A stretch of 64,000 bases of DNA from Stutzerimonas decontaminans (lineage in GTDB: Bacteria > Pseudomonadota > Gammaproteobacteria > Pseudomonadales > Pseudomonadaceae): contig NZ_CP007509.1 of assembly GCF_000661915.1 (NCBI RefSeq), positions 806,001 through 870,000 of the forward strand. Direction: 5' to 3'. A model generated the notes under the pieces. The model was given only the letters and a program-made list of their open reading frames with translations. It searched no databases and was not told the DNA's origin. Shown here in pieces: positions 1 through 8,662 of the stretch. Each line of letters starts with the position of its first letter. The stretch's first letter is position 1. Made by a program: the position numbers and the translations under genes.

Positions 1-278
1 GACTGCGGGATGCGGGCCATGCGGTCGAGCAGGCGATTGATTGCCGGGGCCCGTGCCAGGGCATGGCCGGTGACCAGGATCAGCGACATCTGCATGGTGA
101 AGGCCAGCAGGTTCCAGAAGCCGTTGCCCCAGTGCTGCGCCATCGCCGGCAGGCCCTGACCGGTGCTGAGCATGGCGGCGATCAGCACGATCAGCGTGAG
201 CAGGATGGCGAAGACAAAGGGCGAGGGGAGGAAGCGTTGCACCAGATAGACGCTGGCGGCAGTTATTCTGTTGAGCAC
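1..278 (-). CDS. atoE: Short-chain fatty acid transporter, AtoE family (5' part)
   Basis: Only the N-terminal 92 or so residues lie in the window; the gene continues off the left edge. The translated minus strand reads through VQRFLPSPFVFAILLTLIV and later GNGFWNLLAFTMQMSLILVTGHALA, which I recognise as the start of the AtoE (TIGR00366-like) inner-membrane carriers for short-chain fatty acids such as acetoacetate or butyrate. The most likely start is a GTG at 278 preceded by a GGGAGA ribosome binding site; no ATG lies in a better place. Two hydrophobic segments are visible. The leader contains GACAACAA, one base short of an Hfq/Crc CA motif. Family assignment is fairly sure, substrate is inferred. 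Confidence 0.75.
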   Translation of the reverse strand, partial: MLNRITAASVYLVQRFLPSPFVFAILLTLIVLIAAMLSTGQGLPAMAQHWGNGFWNLLAFTMQMSLILVTGHALARAPAINRLLDRMARIPQ

Positions 279-390
279 GATGGGGTTCTCCCTTGTTGTC
301 GTTATGTGCGCCGCGCGGGTGCGGTGCTTCGCTTATGAGTGCGTCCGGGCCCGGCTGTTCCCGCTGTGCTTCGCTTGAGGAGGTTGGTCG

Positions 391-807
391 ATGCGTGTTG
401 CGCTTTTGCTGTCACTGCTGGTGGTTGCGAGCACCGTTCAGGCGGCCGGGCCTCTGCTACTGCGTCTGGGTGAGCATGAAGTGCACGCCGAATATGCGCA
501 GACCCCGCCCGAGCGTGAACGTGGCCTGATGGGCCGCAGCGAACTGGCCGCCGACAGCGGCATGCTGTTCCGCTTCGACGAGGTGCGCCGGCACTGCCTG
601 TGGATGAAGAACACGCCGCTGCCGCTGTCGGCGGCGTTCCTTGACGAGGACGGGGTGATCGTCGATGTGATCGACCTGGAGCCGCTGAGCACCGAGATCC
701 GCTGCTCGCAGGCGCCGGCGCGCTATGCGCTGGAGGTCAACCAGGGCTGGTTCGAGGCGCAGGGTATCCGCGCGGGGGATCGGGTGACGGGGTTGCCCGG
801 GGCCTAG
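391..807 (+). CDS. DUF192 family secreted protein
   Basis: A 138-residue protein with an N-terminal signal peptide (hydrophobic residues 3-18, likely cleavage after VQA). The body matches the DUF192 fold: ERERGLMGR, the MLFRFD strand, and the LWMKNTPLPLSAAFLDEDG block around residues 75-95 are the family's hallmark segments. DUF192 proteins are small, usually periplasmic or membrane-anchored, and of unknown function. It starts with ATG at 391 behind a GAGGAGG ribosome binding site and stands alone between divergent and convergent neighbours. Function cannot be named from sequence. Confidence 0.85.
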   Translation: MRVALLLSLLVVASTVQAAGPLLLRLGEHEVHAEYAQTPPERERGLMGRSELAADSGMLFRFDEVRRHCLWMKNTPLPLSAAFLDEDGVIVDVIDLEPLSTEIRCSQAPARYALEVNQGWFEAQGIRAGDRVTGLPGA

Positions 808-851
808 CGGCTGACCCCGGATCAGTCATCCTCCGGGGTGCGCCTCTGGCC

Positions 852-2765
852 TTAGTATCGGAATTGCCCGACCAGCGTCTGCAAGCCCGCCGCCAGATGA
901 GCGAGCTGGCTGCTGGCCTGGGCGGTCTGGCCGGCGGACTCGGTCACGCGATCGGCCACCTGGTTGATGTTCACCACGTTCTGGCTGATTTCGTCGGCCA
1001 CCGCACTCTGCTGCTCGGCCGCGCTGGCGATCTGGGTGTTCATGTCGCTGATGCTGGTGACCGCGCTGGTGATGCTGGTCAGCGATGCGCCGGCCTGCTG
1101 GGCCTGGCGCACGCTGGCATCCACCTGGGCACGACCCTGGTGCATCACCGCGGCGGAGTTCCGCGCACCAGTCTGCAGCTGCTCGATCACCTGCTGGATC
1201 TCCAGAGTCGATTGCTGGGTGCGCGAGGCGAGCGTGCGAACCTCATCCGCCACCACGGCGAAGCCGCGACCTTGTTCGCCAGCCCGGGCCGCTTCGATGG
1301 CCGCGTTCAGGGCCAGCAGGTTGGTCTGTTCGGCGACACCGCGGATCACATCCAGCACGGCGCTGATGCTCTGGCTGTCTGCTTCCAGGCGCTGGATGGC
1401 AGCGGCGGTGCGTTCGACCTCGGTCGAGACGTTCTCGATCGAGCTGACCGTCTGCTGCACGATCTGCTGACCCTGCAGGGCCTGCTGGTCGGCCGCCTGG
1501 GCTGACTCCGCGGCCTGTGCGGCATTGCGCGCGACGTCCTGCACGGTGGCGGTCATTTCATTCATCGCCGTGGCTACCAGTTCGATCTCGTGGCGCTGCT
1601 GTGCGACGTCGCGGTTGAACTCTTCGGTAATCGCCGACATTTCCTCGGCTGCGGCGGCGACCTGAGTGGTAGAGCCGGCCACTTCGCTGACCAGTCGGCG
1701 GACCTTCTCGGCGAACTGGTTGAAGGCACCGGCCAGCTCGGCCACCTCGTTGCGCCCGCGTTCGTCCAGGCGGCGGGTGAGGTCGCCTTCGCCGGCTGCG
1801 ATGTCGCGCATGGCCTCGACCGCGACGCGGATCGGGCTGACGATGCCGCGGGCCACCAGGGCGGCTACGAGCAGGCCGATGGCGAGGGCGATGCCAGCGA
1901 CGATCAGGGCGGTATTACGCATCGCTGTGAGCGCGTCCGCGTAGCGGGTGCGATCCATGGCAACCTCTAGCACGCCCAGGGGCTTGCCGGAGAAGTCCTG
2001 AATCGCCGAGACGAGTATCGCCACCGGCACGCCGTCGGCCTGTGTCTGAAACAGCACGTCCTGCCCGGCGAAGGCCTGGGCTCGCTGACTCTCGCTGATC
2101 GCGGCGTTATTGCGGAGGGTGGTGGCGAAGGGTTTGAAGCTGCCGGCCTCGTCGCGCAGGATCAGGCCGACGTCGACGTCGTAGCGCGCCTTGAAGGCGT
2201 CGAAGAACGCCTGGCCAAAGGACAGGCCGAACTCCACCGAACCCACGTGCTGCCCCTGATGACTGATCGGCACCAGGCCGCGAATGCCCAGCCCCGCGAC
2301 CCCGGATTCAACTCCGCGCACCGGTGCCCGCTGGGTGTTGGTTTTGACGATGGTCTGGCGGATCGCGGAGAGGTCATCACCGTACTGGGCTGGCTTGTGC
2401 ACGCGCAGGAAGGATGTCGCCGGCGCCTTGTGGAACTGGAACTGGGTCAGGCCATAGTCGTTCGCCAGTTTTGTATAGCCGGGCATGAACAGCATCGATA
2501 GGCGCTCCCGGTCACCTTCAGCCATCGCCTGCTGAACCTCGGGAATGCTCGCCACCAGTGCCGAAAGGCGCTCGGCCGTGAGGCTTTCCGCGGCGATCGT
2601 GGTGCTGACGTTATCGAAGATACTACGCAGCTCGCGGCGTTCGGCATCGGCCAGAAGGCTCTCGAAACGGCCGAAAAACAGGGAGGCGAGGGTGGTGACG
2701 GTCACGATCAGCAACAGCACGATACTGATCGCGATGCGCTGTCCGATTCGGATATTGGCGAGCAT
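852..2765 (-). CDS. Methyl-accepting chemotaxis protein with dCache_3-like sensor
   Basis: A 637-residue chemoreceptor. It has an N-terminal membrane helix (about residues 10-30), a long periplasmic region to about 280, a second membrane helix (about 285-310), a HAMP domain, and a cytoplasmic signalling region with the conserved hairpin tip [20 protein letters not shown]. The periplasmic part contains [21 protein letters not shown] and a [19 protein letters not shown] stretch, typical of the dCache_3 type of sensor (family recognition from memory). The ligand is unknown. It is monocistronic and ends with a short tail without a CheR/CheB pentapeptide that I can recognise. Confidence 0.9.
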   Translation of the reverse strand: MLANIRIGQRIAISIVLLLIVTVTTLASLFFGRFESLLADAERRELRSIFDNVSTTIAAESLTAERLSALVASIPEVQQAMAEGDRERLSMLFMPGYTKLANDYGLTQFQFHKAPATSFLRVHKPAQYGDDLSAIRQTIVKTNTQRAPVRGVESGVAGLGIRGLVPISHQGQHVGSVEFGLSFGQAFFDAFKARYDVDVGLILRDEAGSFKPFATTLRNNAAISESQRAQAFAGQDVLFQTQADGVPVAILVSAIQDFSGKPLGVLEVAMDRTRYADALTAMRNTALIVAGIALAIGLLVAALVARGIVSPIRVAVEAMRDIAAGEGDLTRRLDERGRNEVAELAGAFNQFAEKVRRLVSEVAGSTTQVAAAAEEMSAITEEFNRDVAQQRHEIELVATAMNEMTATVQDVARNAAQAAESAQAADQQALQGQQIVQQTVSSIENVSTEVERTAAAIQRLEADSQSISAVLDVIRGVAEQTNLLALNAAIEAARAGEQGRGFAVVADEVRTLASRTQQSTLEIQQVIEQLQTGARNSAAVMHQGRAQVDASVRQAQQAGASLTSITSAVTSISDMNTQIASAAEQQSAVADEISQNVVNINQVADRVTESAGQTAQASSQLAHLAAGLQTLVGQFRY

Positions 2766-2982
2766 GCACTGGGGCTCCCGGCAGTGGTGTTCGCTGCCGA
2801 TAGGGAATGGATGATGGGGTGTGGGAGAGGCTGCCGGAGGGGCATTCCAGACTTAGCCGTAATATCGACCAGCGGAGGCGGGCGCTTAAATTTTTCTTAT
2901 GGAACACGCTGTCGGTTGCGCGCGTAACGTGGCGAAACCCGCGGTGGATGAGGCGCTGCTGTTCGCCAGCCAACCGCCGGAC

Positions 2983-3453
2983 TCAATCCAGCGGCAACTC
3001 CGTGGTGCGCTTCACCTCGCTCATGGCGATATGCGAATGCGCTTCCTGGACGTGGGGGCGCTGTAGCAGCTGATCACGCAGGAAGCGCTCGTAGCTGTCG
3101 ATGTCCTTGGCTACCACCTTGAGCAGGTAGTCCGACTCGCCGGCCATGGTGTGGCACTCCAGCACCTCGGGGTAACCCACCACCGCTCGTTCGAACTCGT
3201 CGAGGTTGCTGCGCCCGTGGGCGGAGAGCTTGATGTTGACGAACACCGTCATGTTCAACCCGAGCTTCTTTGGGTTGAGCAGGGCGACCTTGCGCTCGAT
3301 CAGCCCTTCCTCCTGCATGCGATGGATGCGCCGCCAGCAGGGCGATTGCGACAGTTCGACCTTCTCGGCGATTTCCGCCGCGGAGAGATCGGCGTTGTGT
3401 TGCAGCAACAGGAGAATCTTGCGATCGATGCTGCTTAGAGGCGAAGTCTGCAT
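2983..3453 (-). CDS. Lrp/AsnC family transcriptional regulator
   Basis: A 156-residue Lrp/AsnC regulator: helix-turn-helix in the first 60 residues (LSAAEIAEKVELSQSPCWRRIHRM) followed by the RAM/AsnC ligand-binding domain with the GESDYLLKV motif. I chose ATG 3453; the frame is open upstream to a GTG at 3495, but that would add 14 non-family residues. It is divergent from the indolepyruvate ferredoxin oxidoreductase gene across about 240 bp, so it probably controls that gene and itself in response to an amino acid or its keto acid (inference from position). Its leader carries an AACAACAA motif. Confidence 0.9.
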   Translation of the reverse strand: MQTSPLSSIDRKILLLLQHNADLSAAEIAEKVELSQSPCWRRIHRMQEEGLIERKVALLNPKKLGLNMTVFVNIKLSAHGRSNLDEFERAVVGYPEVLECHTMAGESDYLLKVVAKDIDSYERFLRDQLLQRPHVQEAHSHIAMSEVKRTTELPLD

Positions 3454-3469
3454 GGTCGTGCCTGTTTTC

Positions 3470-3477
3470 TTGTTGTT
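3470..3477 (-). promoter_or_regulatory. CA motif (candidate Hfq/Crc site) in the lrp-type leader
   Basis: On the minus strand the leader reads AACAACAA followed by GAAAACAGG, 16 bases before the ATG at 3453. AANAANAA is the established Hfq/Crc target in Pseudomonas catabolite repression. One of six such sites in this island. Confidence 0.5.
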
Positions 3478-3672
3478 AGCGAATGGGTCATGCACTGAAG
3501 CGCTGTTCTACCGCAAAAGTAGAAAGAAAATCTCTCTTCGTCACGGCCAGACTGTTAATCGACACGCGACGGTGGGGTGATCCCCTGCCGATTGCCGGCA
3601 TGAAGAGACAACCGTGCGGTTTCTTCATGACTGCGTCAGGCGGGTAGCGAACAACGCCACCCTGACTCCGAT

Positions 3673-3680
3673 AACAACAA
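3673..3680 (+). promoter_or_regulatory. CA motif (candidate Hfq/Crc site) before the indolepyruvate oxidoreductase
   Basis: AACAACAA lies directly upstream of the TTAGGAGCG ribosome binding site of the gene starting at 3695. Position and sequence fit an Hfq/Crc translational repression site. Confidence 0.55.
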
Positions 3681-3694
3681 ATTAGGAGCGCCCC

Positions 3695-6600
3695 ATGTCT
3701 CTGGCCGAGATCCGTCTGGACGACAAGTACCGGCTTGCAACCGGTCATCTGTACCTCACCGGCACCCAGGCGCTGACCCGCTTGCCGATGCTGCAGCATC
3801 AGCGTGATCAGGCCCGTGGTTTGAATACCGGCGGCTTCATCTCCGGCTATCGCGGCTCGCCATTGGGCGGGCTGGACAAGAGCCTCTGGGAAGCCCGCGA
3901 CTACCTCAAGCAACACGCCATCCACTTCCAGCCGGGCGTCAACGAAGAGTTGGCCGCCACCGCGGTGTGGGGCAGCCAGCAAACCAACCTGTTCCCCGGC
4001 GCCAGGTACGACGGCGTGTTCGCCATGTGGTACGGCAAGGGGCCGGGCGTCGACCGTGCCGGCGACGTGTTCAAACACGGCAATGCGGCAGGCGTTGCAC
4101 CCAACGGCGGCGTGCTGCTGCTGGCGGGTGACGACCATGGCTGCAAGTCCTCGACGCTGCCGCACCAGAGCGAGCATGCCTTTATCGCCGCTTCGATTCC
4201 GGTGCTGAATCCGGCCAACGTTCAGGAAATCCTCGACTACGGCATCATCGGCTGGGAGCTGTCGCGCTACTCAGGCTGCTGGGTGGCGCTGAAGACCATT
4301 GCCGAGAACGTCGATTCCTCCGCCGTGGTGGAAGTCGATCCGCTGCGTATGCAGACGCGTATCCCGGACGACTTCGAACTGCCCGAGGACGGCGTGCACA
4401 TTCGCTGGCCGGACCCGCCGTTGGCTCAGGAAAAACGCCTCAACCTGTACAAGATCTACGCCGCCCGCGCCTTCGCCCGGGCCAACAACCTGAACCGGGT
4501 GATGCTCGATTCGCCGAATCCGCGGCTTGGCATCATCACCACCGGCAAATCCTATCTCGACGTGCGTCAGGCGCTGGATGACCTTGGCCTCGACGAAGCG
4601 CTGTGCGCCTCGGTCGGCCTGCGCGTGCTCAAGGTCGGCATGAGCTGGCCGCTGGAGCCGGTCTCGGTGCACGAGTTCGCCCAAGGGCTGGACGAGATTC
4701 TGGTGGTCGAGGAGAAGCGCAGCATCATCGAGGACCAGCTCACCGGGCAGCTCTACAACTGGCCAGTCAGCAAGCGCCCGCGGGTGGTCGGCGAGTTCGA
4801 CGAACAGGGCAATTCGCTGCTGCCGAACCTCTCCGAGCTGACCCCGGCGATGATCGCCCGGGTGATCGCCAAGCGCCTCGCGCCGATCTACACCAGCGAA
4901 AGCATCCTCACCCGCCTGGCCTTCCTCGATGCCAAGGAAAAGGCCCTGGCCGCGCGCAGCTACACCACCGTGCGCACTCCGCACTACTGCTCCGGTTGCC
5001 CGCACAACAGCTCGACCAAGGTGCCCGAGGGCAGCCGCGCCTCGGCCGGCATCGGCTGTCACTACATGGTGCAGTGGATGGACCGGCGCACCGAGACCTT
5101 TACCCAGATGGGCGGCGAGGGTGTCAACTGGATCGGCCAGGCGCCGTTCACCGACACCCCGCACATGTTCCAGAACCTCGGTGACGGCACCTACTTCCAC
5201 TCCGGCAGCCTGGCGGTGCGCGCCGCCGTCGCGGCCGGTGTGAACGTTACCTACAAGATTCTCTACAACGATGCCGTGGCCATGACTGGCGGCCAGCCCA
5301 TCGACGGCGAGCTGCGCGTCGATCAGCTCAGCCGGCAGATCTTCCACGAGGGCGTCAAGCGCATCGCCCTGGTCAGCGACGAGCCGGACAAGTACCCATC
5401 CCGCGATACCTTCGCGCCGATCACCAGCTTCCACCACCGCCGTGAACTGGATGCCGTGCAGCGTGAGCTGCGTGAGTTCAAGGGCGTCTCGGTGATCATC
5501 TATGACCAGACCTGCGCCACCGAGAAGCGTCGCCGGCGCAAGCGCGGCAAGATGGAAGACCCGGCCAAGCGCGCCTTTATCAACCCGGCGGTGTGCGAGG
5601 GGTGCGGCGACTGCGGTGAGAAGTCCAACTGCCTGGCGGTGCTGCCGCTGGAAACCGAACTGGGCCGCAAGCGCGAGATCGACCAGAACGCCTGCAACAA
5701 GGATTTCTCCTGCGTCGAGGGCTTCTGCCCGAGTTTCGTCACCGTGCATGGCGGCGGGTTGCGCAAGCCCGAAGCCGTAGCCGGCGGTATCGAGGCGGCG
5801 ACATTGCCCGAGCCGCAGCACCCAACGCTGGATCGTCCGTGGAATGTGCTGATTCCTGGCGTCGGTGGCAGCGGTGTGACCACCCTTGGCGCGCTGCTCG
5901 GCATGGCCGCGCATCTGGAAGGCAAGGGCTGCACGGTGCTCGACCAGGCCGGTCTGGCGCAGAAATTCGGCCCGGTGACCACCCACGTGCGCATCGCCGC
6001 CAAGCAGAGCGACATCTACGCCGTGCGCATTGCCGCCGGTGAAGCCGACCTGCTGCTCGGATGCGACCTGATCGTCGCCGCTGGCGATGAATCGCTGACC
6101 CGCCTCAACGAGCAGATCAGCAATGCCGTGGTGAACAGCCACGAGTCCGCCACTGCCGAGTTCACCCGCAACCCCGATGCCCAGGTGCCCGGTGGCGCCA
6201 TGCGCCAGGCGATCAGCGATGCGGTCGGTGCCGACAAGACCCACTTCGTCGACGCCACCCGCCTCGCCACGCGGCTGTTGGGCGACAGCATCGCCACCAA
6301 CCTGTTCCTGCTCGGCTTCGCCTATCAGCAGGGGCTGCTGCCGATCAGCGCCGAGGCCATCGAGAAGGCCATCGAGCTCAATGGCGTTGCCGCCAAGTTG
6401 AATCTGCAGGCGTTCCGCTGGGGCCGTCGCGCCGTAGTCGAGCGGGACGCAGTGGAACAACTGGCGCGCCCGGTCGAGGCGGTCGAGCCAATCTGCAAGA
6501 CGCTGGAAGAGATCGTCGAGTGGCGCGTGGACTTCCTCACCCACTACCAGAGTGCCGGGCTGGCGCGCCGCTACCGCCAGCTGGTCGAGCGCGTGCGCGA

Positions 6601-7165
6601 TGCCGATAGCGCCGATGATCTGGCGCTGTCCAAGGCCGTCGCGCGCTACTACTTCAAGCTGCTGGCCTACAAGGATGAGTACGAGGTGGCGCGCCTCTAC
6701 AGCGAGCCGGAATTCCGCCAGCAGCTCGAGGCGCAGTTCGAGGGCGACTACCGGCTGCAGTTCCACCTCGCCCCGGCCTGGCTGGCCAAGCGTGACCCCG
6801 TCACCGGTGAACCGCGCAAGCGCGAGCTGGGGCCGTGGGTGCTGAACCTGTTTGGCGTGCTGGCCAAGTTCCGCTTCCTGCGCGGTACGCCGCTCGACCC
6901 GTTCGGCTATGGCCACGACCGCCGCGTCGAGCGCCAGTTGATCAGCGAGTACGAGAAGACCGTGGACGAGCTGCTGGCCCAGCTCAAGCCGACCAACTAC
7001 CGCACCGCCGTGGCCATCGCCGCGCTGCCGGAACAGATCCGCGGCTACGGCCCGGTGAAGGAGCGCTCCATCGCCAAGGCCCGCCAGCAGGAGAAGTTGC
7101 TGCGCGAGCAGTTGGCCAAGGGCGACGAGGTGCAGAGCGTGCGGCTGTTCCAGCCTGCGGCGTGA
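3695..7165 (+). CDS. Fused indolepyruvate ferredoxin oxidoreductase (IorA-IorB type)
   Basis: An 1156-residue enzyme expected to decarboxylate aryl-pyruvates (indolepyruvate, phenylpyruvate, hydroxyphenylpyruvate) oxidatively to aryl-acetyl-CoA with ferredoxin as acceptor. The N-terminal half holds the pyruvate-oxidoreductase-like and TPP-binding regions (HYCSGCPHNSSTKVPEG near residue 430). A Cys-rich iron-sulfur segment follows at about 633-685 (CEGCGDCG and CVEGFCPS). The gamma-like domain starts near 720 (IPGVGGSGVTTLG), and the C-terminal 200 residues resemble the DUF6537 extension found in fused proteobacterial enzymes. It faces an Lrp-type regulator and precedes a Leu/Val-type dehydrogenase, fitting amino acid catabolism. 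Substrate preference is inferred. Confidence 0.9.
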   Translation: MSLAEIRLDDKYRLATGHLYLTGTQALTRLPMLQHQRDQARGLNTGGFISGYRGSPLGGLDKSLWEARDYLKQHAIHFQPGVNEELAATAVWGSQQTNLFPGARYDGVFAMWYGKGPGVDRAGDVFKHGNAAGVAPNGGVLLLAGDDHGCKSSTLPHQSEHAFIAASIPVLNPANVQEILDYGIIGWELSRYSGCWVALKTIAENVDSSAVVEVDPLRMQTRIPDDFELPEDGVHIRWPDPPLAQEKRLNLYKIYAARAFARANNLNRVMLDSPNPRLGIITTGKSYLDVRQALDDLGLDEALCASVGLRVLKVGMSWPLEPVSVHEFAQGLDEILVVEEKRSIIEDQLTGQLYNWPVSKRPRVVGEFDEQGNSLLPNLSELTPAMIARVIAKRLAPIYTSESILTRLAFLDAKEKALAARSYTTVRTPHYCSGCPHNSSTKVPEGSRASAGIGCHYMVQWMDRRTETFTQMGGEGVNWIGQAPFTDTPHMFQNLGDGTYFHSGSLAVRAAVAAGVNVTYKILYNDAVAMTGGQPIDGELRVDQLSRQIFHEGVKRIALVSDEPDKYPSRDTFAPITSFHHRRELDAVQRELREFKGVSVIIYDQTCATEKRRRRKRGKMEDPAKRAFINPAVCEGCGDCGEKSNCLAVLPLETELGRKREIDQNACNKDFSCVEGFCPSFVTVHGGGLRKPEAVAGGIEAATLPEPQHPTLDRPWNVLIPGVGGSGVTTLGALLGMAAHLEGKGCTVLDQAGLAQKFGPVTTHVRIAAKQSDIYAVRIAAGEADLLLGCDLIVAAGDESLTRLNEQISNAVVNSHESATAEFTRNPDAQVPGGAMRQAISDAVGADKTHFVDATRLATRLLGDSIATNLFLLGFAYQQGLLPISAEAIEKAIELNGVAAKLNLQAFRWGRRAVVERDAVEQLARPVEAVEPICKTLEEIVEWRVDFLTHYQSAGLARRYRQLVERVRDADSADDLALSKAVARYYFKLLAYKDEYEVARLYSEPEFRQQLEAQFEGDYRLQFHLAPAWLAKRDPVTGEPRKRELGPWVLNLFGVLAKFRFLRGTPLDPFGYGHDRRVERQLISEYEKTVDELLAQLKPTNYRTAVAIAALPEQIRGYGPVKERSIAKARQQEKLLREQLAKGDEVQSVRLFQPAA

Positions 7166-7223
7166 TGAGACGTCCGCTGGTGGATTGGCCTCGGGCAGCC
7201 CTGCGGCCTGCAATCGCCGCGGG

Positions 7224-7346
7224 GGCGCGCCTCCCACAGGCTTCGGTATGTGCCGGCCACTTTTGTGAGAGGCCCTCGCTCTCAGTCGTTGAGAGGTCGC
7301 GCCTCCCACAGGGCTCGGTGTGCACCGGCCGCTTTTGTGGGAGGCC
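7224..7346. repeat. Tandem pair of REP-like units
   Basis: Two imperfect direct copies of a roughly 51-base unit, 7224-7274 and 7295-7346, lie 71 bases apart between two genes. Each starts with GCGCCTCCCACAG or a close variant and ends with TTTTGTGGGAGGCC or a close variant, so each can fold into a stem-loop through CCTCCCAC and GTGGGAGG. This is the layout of Pseudomonas REP/REPIN elements. Confidence 0.7.
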
Positions 7347-7414
7347 CGCCCTCGGGGCGATGCTTTTCAGCCAGAACCGTTTTCAGAGGGGCCCGACAGC
7401 AAGGCCCTGAATCC

Positions 7415-7422
7415 AATAACAA
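7415..7422 (+). promoter_or_regulatory. CA motif (candidate Hfq/Crc site) before the amino acid dehydrogenase
   Basis: AATAACAA, a match to AANAANAA, lies 17 bases before the ATG at 7440, next to the ACGAGGTAAC ribosome binding site. Confidence 0.5.
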
Positions 7423-7439
7423 TGAACGAGGTAACCCAA

Positions 7440-8534
7440 ATGTCCGTCTTCGCTCACCCCGACTTCGATCGCCACGAGCAGGTGGTCTTCTGCCATGACC
7501 AAGCGTCGGGTCTGAAAGCCATCATCGCCATCCACGACACGCGCCTCGGGCCGGCGCTGGGTGGCTGCCGGATGTTCCCCTATGCCAGTGACGACGACGC
7601 CCTGCGCGATGTGCTGCGGCTGTCGCGCGGGATGACGCTGAAATCCTCGCTGGCCGGGCTCAAGCTCGGCGGCGGCAAGGCGGTGATCATCGGCGACCCG
7701 CATACCGGCAAGAGCCAGGCGCTGCTGCACGCCATGGGCGACTTCGTCGACAGCCTCGGCGGGCGCTACATCACCGCGGCCGACTCCGGCACCGGCGATG
7801 CCGAAATGCAGGCCTTTGCCCAGCGCACCCGCCATGTGGTCGGCGCCACGCCGCGCACCCTGCTCGACGGCAGCGTCGCCAGCGGCGACCCGTCGCCGTC
7901 TACCGCCTACGGCGTTTTCGTCGGCCTCAAGGAAGCGGTGCGCCAGCGCCTCGGTCGCGACGAGCTGACCGGGCTGAAGGTGGCGATCCAGGGCGTCGGC
8001 CATGTCGGCCTGGGTCTGGCGCGACACCTGAAGGCGGCCGGTGCCGAACTGTGGGTGGCGGATATCTTCGACGCCAACGTCAAGCAGGCGATGGAGGAAG
8101 TGGGCGCGAACGTGGTGCGCCCGCAGGACATCTACGGGCTCGATGTAGATGTCTTCGCGCCCTGCGCCATGGGCGGCATCCTCAACGAGCAGACCCTGGA
8201 AGTGCTGCGCGCCCCGGTGATCGCCGGCGCGGCGAACAACCAGCTGGCAACCGCCGAGATCGGCATCGAACTGCAGCGGCGCAACCAGCTCTACGCGCCG
8301 GACTACGCGATCAACGCCGGCGGCATCATCGACGTCTACTACCAGCGCACCGGCGGCAGCGCCGCGCAGATCGACGCCCATGTGAAAGCCATCGGCGACA
8401 CGCTGGGCGAGATCTTCACCCGCTCCGCTGCCAGCGGTGAACCGACTTCGGTGATCGCCGATCGCCTGGCGTTGGAGCGGCTGCACGCCGGTGGCGTGCC
8501 GCAAACCGAAGCGTTCAAGCGCCAGGCTTCATGA
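7440..8534 (+). CDS. Leu/Phe/Val dehydrogenase (Glu/Leu/Phe/Val dehydrogenase family)
   Basis: A 364-residue NAD-dependent oxidative deaminase of hydrophobic amino acids. [13 protein letters not shown] (residues 36-48), [19 protein letters not shown] with substrate Lys68 and catalytic Lys80, and the Rossmann motif [10 protein letters not shown] near 185 are all present. The frame is open further upstream into the REP-like DNA, but ATG 7440 has a ribosome binding site and starts at the family N-terminus. It lies downstream of the indolepyruvate oxidoreductase and upstream of an NSS transporter. Length fits leucine/valine/phenylalanine dehydrogenases; which amino acid is preferred cannot be read. 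Confidence 0.9.
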   Translation: MSVFAHPDFDRHEQVVFCHDQASGLKAIIAIHDTRLGPALGGCRMFPYASDDDALRDVLRLSRGMTLKSSLAGLKLGGGKAVIIGDPHTGKSQALLHAMGDFVDSLGGRYITAADSGTGDAEMQAFAQRTRHVVGATPRTLLDGSVASGDPSPSTAYGVFVGLKEAVRQRLGRDELTGLKVAIQGVGHVGLGLARHLKAAGAELWVADIFDANVKQAMEEVGANVVRPQDIYGLDVDVFAPCAMGGILNEQTLEVLRAPVIAGAANNQLATAEIGIELQRRNQLYAPDYAINAGGIIDVYYQRTGGSAAQIDAHVKAIGDTLGEIFTRSAASGEPTSVIADRLALERLHAGGVPQTEAFKRQAS

Positions 8535-8641
8535 GTGATCCCGGCCGGGCGCCTGAGTGCGCCGGCCTTCGCTGAGCGGGGCGGCGGGCTCTGAATGCCA
8601 GCGCTGCGCCCGCTCCGTTCGTTCGCACCATCCCTGACAAA

Positions 8642-8649
8642 AACAACAA
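8642..8649 (+). promoter_or_regulatory. CA motif (candidate Hfq/Crc site) before the first NSS transporter
   Basis: AACAACAA sits immediately before the GCAGGA ribosome binding site of the gene starting at 8663. Confidence 0.55.
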
Positions 8650-8662
8650 GCAGGAATCCGCA

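Noticed and set aside
2822..2982. Possible small gene between the first chemoreceptor and the Lrp-type gene
   Set aside because: Frames there overlap neighbouring genes and lack family features or ribosome binding sites.
4271..7309. Minus-strand open frame of 1012 codons
   Set aside because: It is antisense to the indolepyruvate ferredoxin oxidoreductase, has low-complexity His/Arg/Gln composition and no domain; a product of high GC codon bias.
8543..8567. Hairpin GGCCGGGCGC / GCGCCGGCC after the amino acid dehydrogenase as a terminator
   Set aside because: No T tract follows and the stem has a bulge; in DNA this GC-rich such pairs are common by chance.
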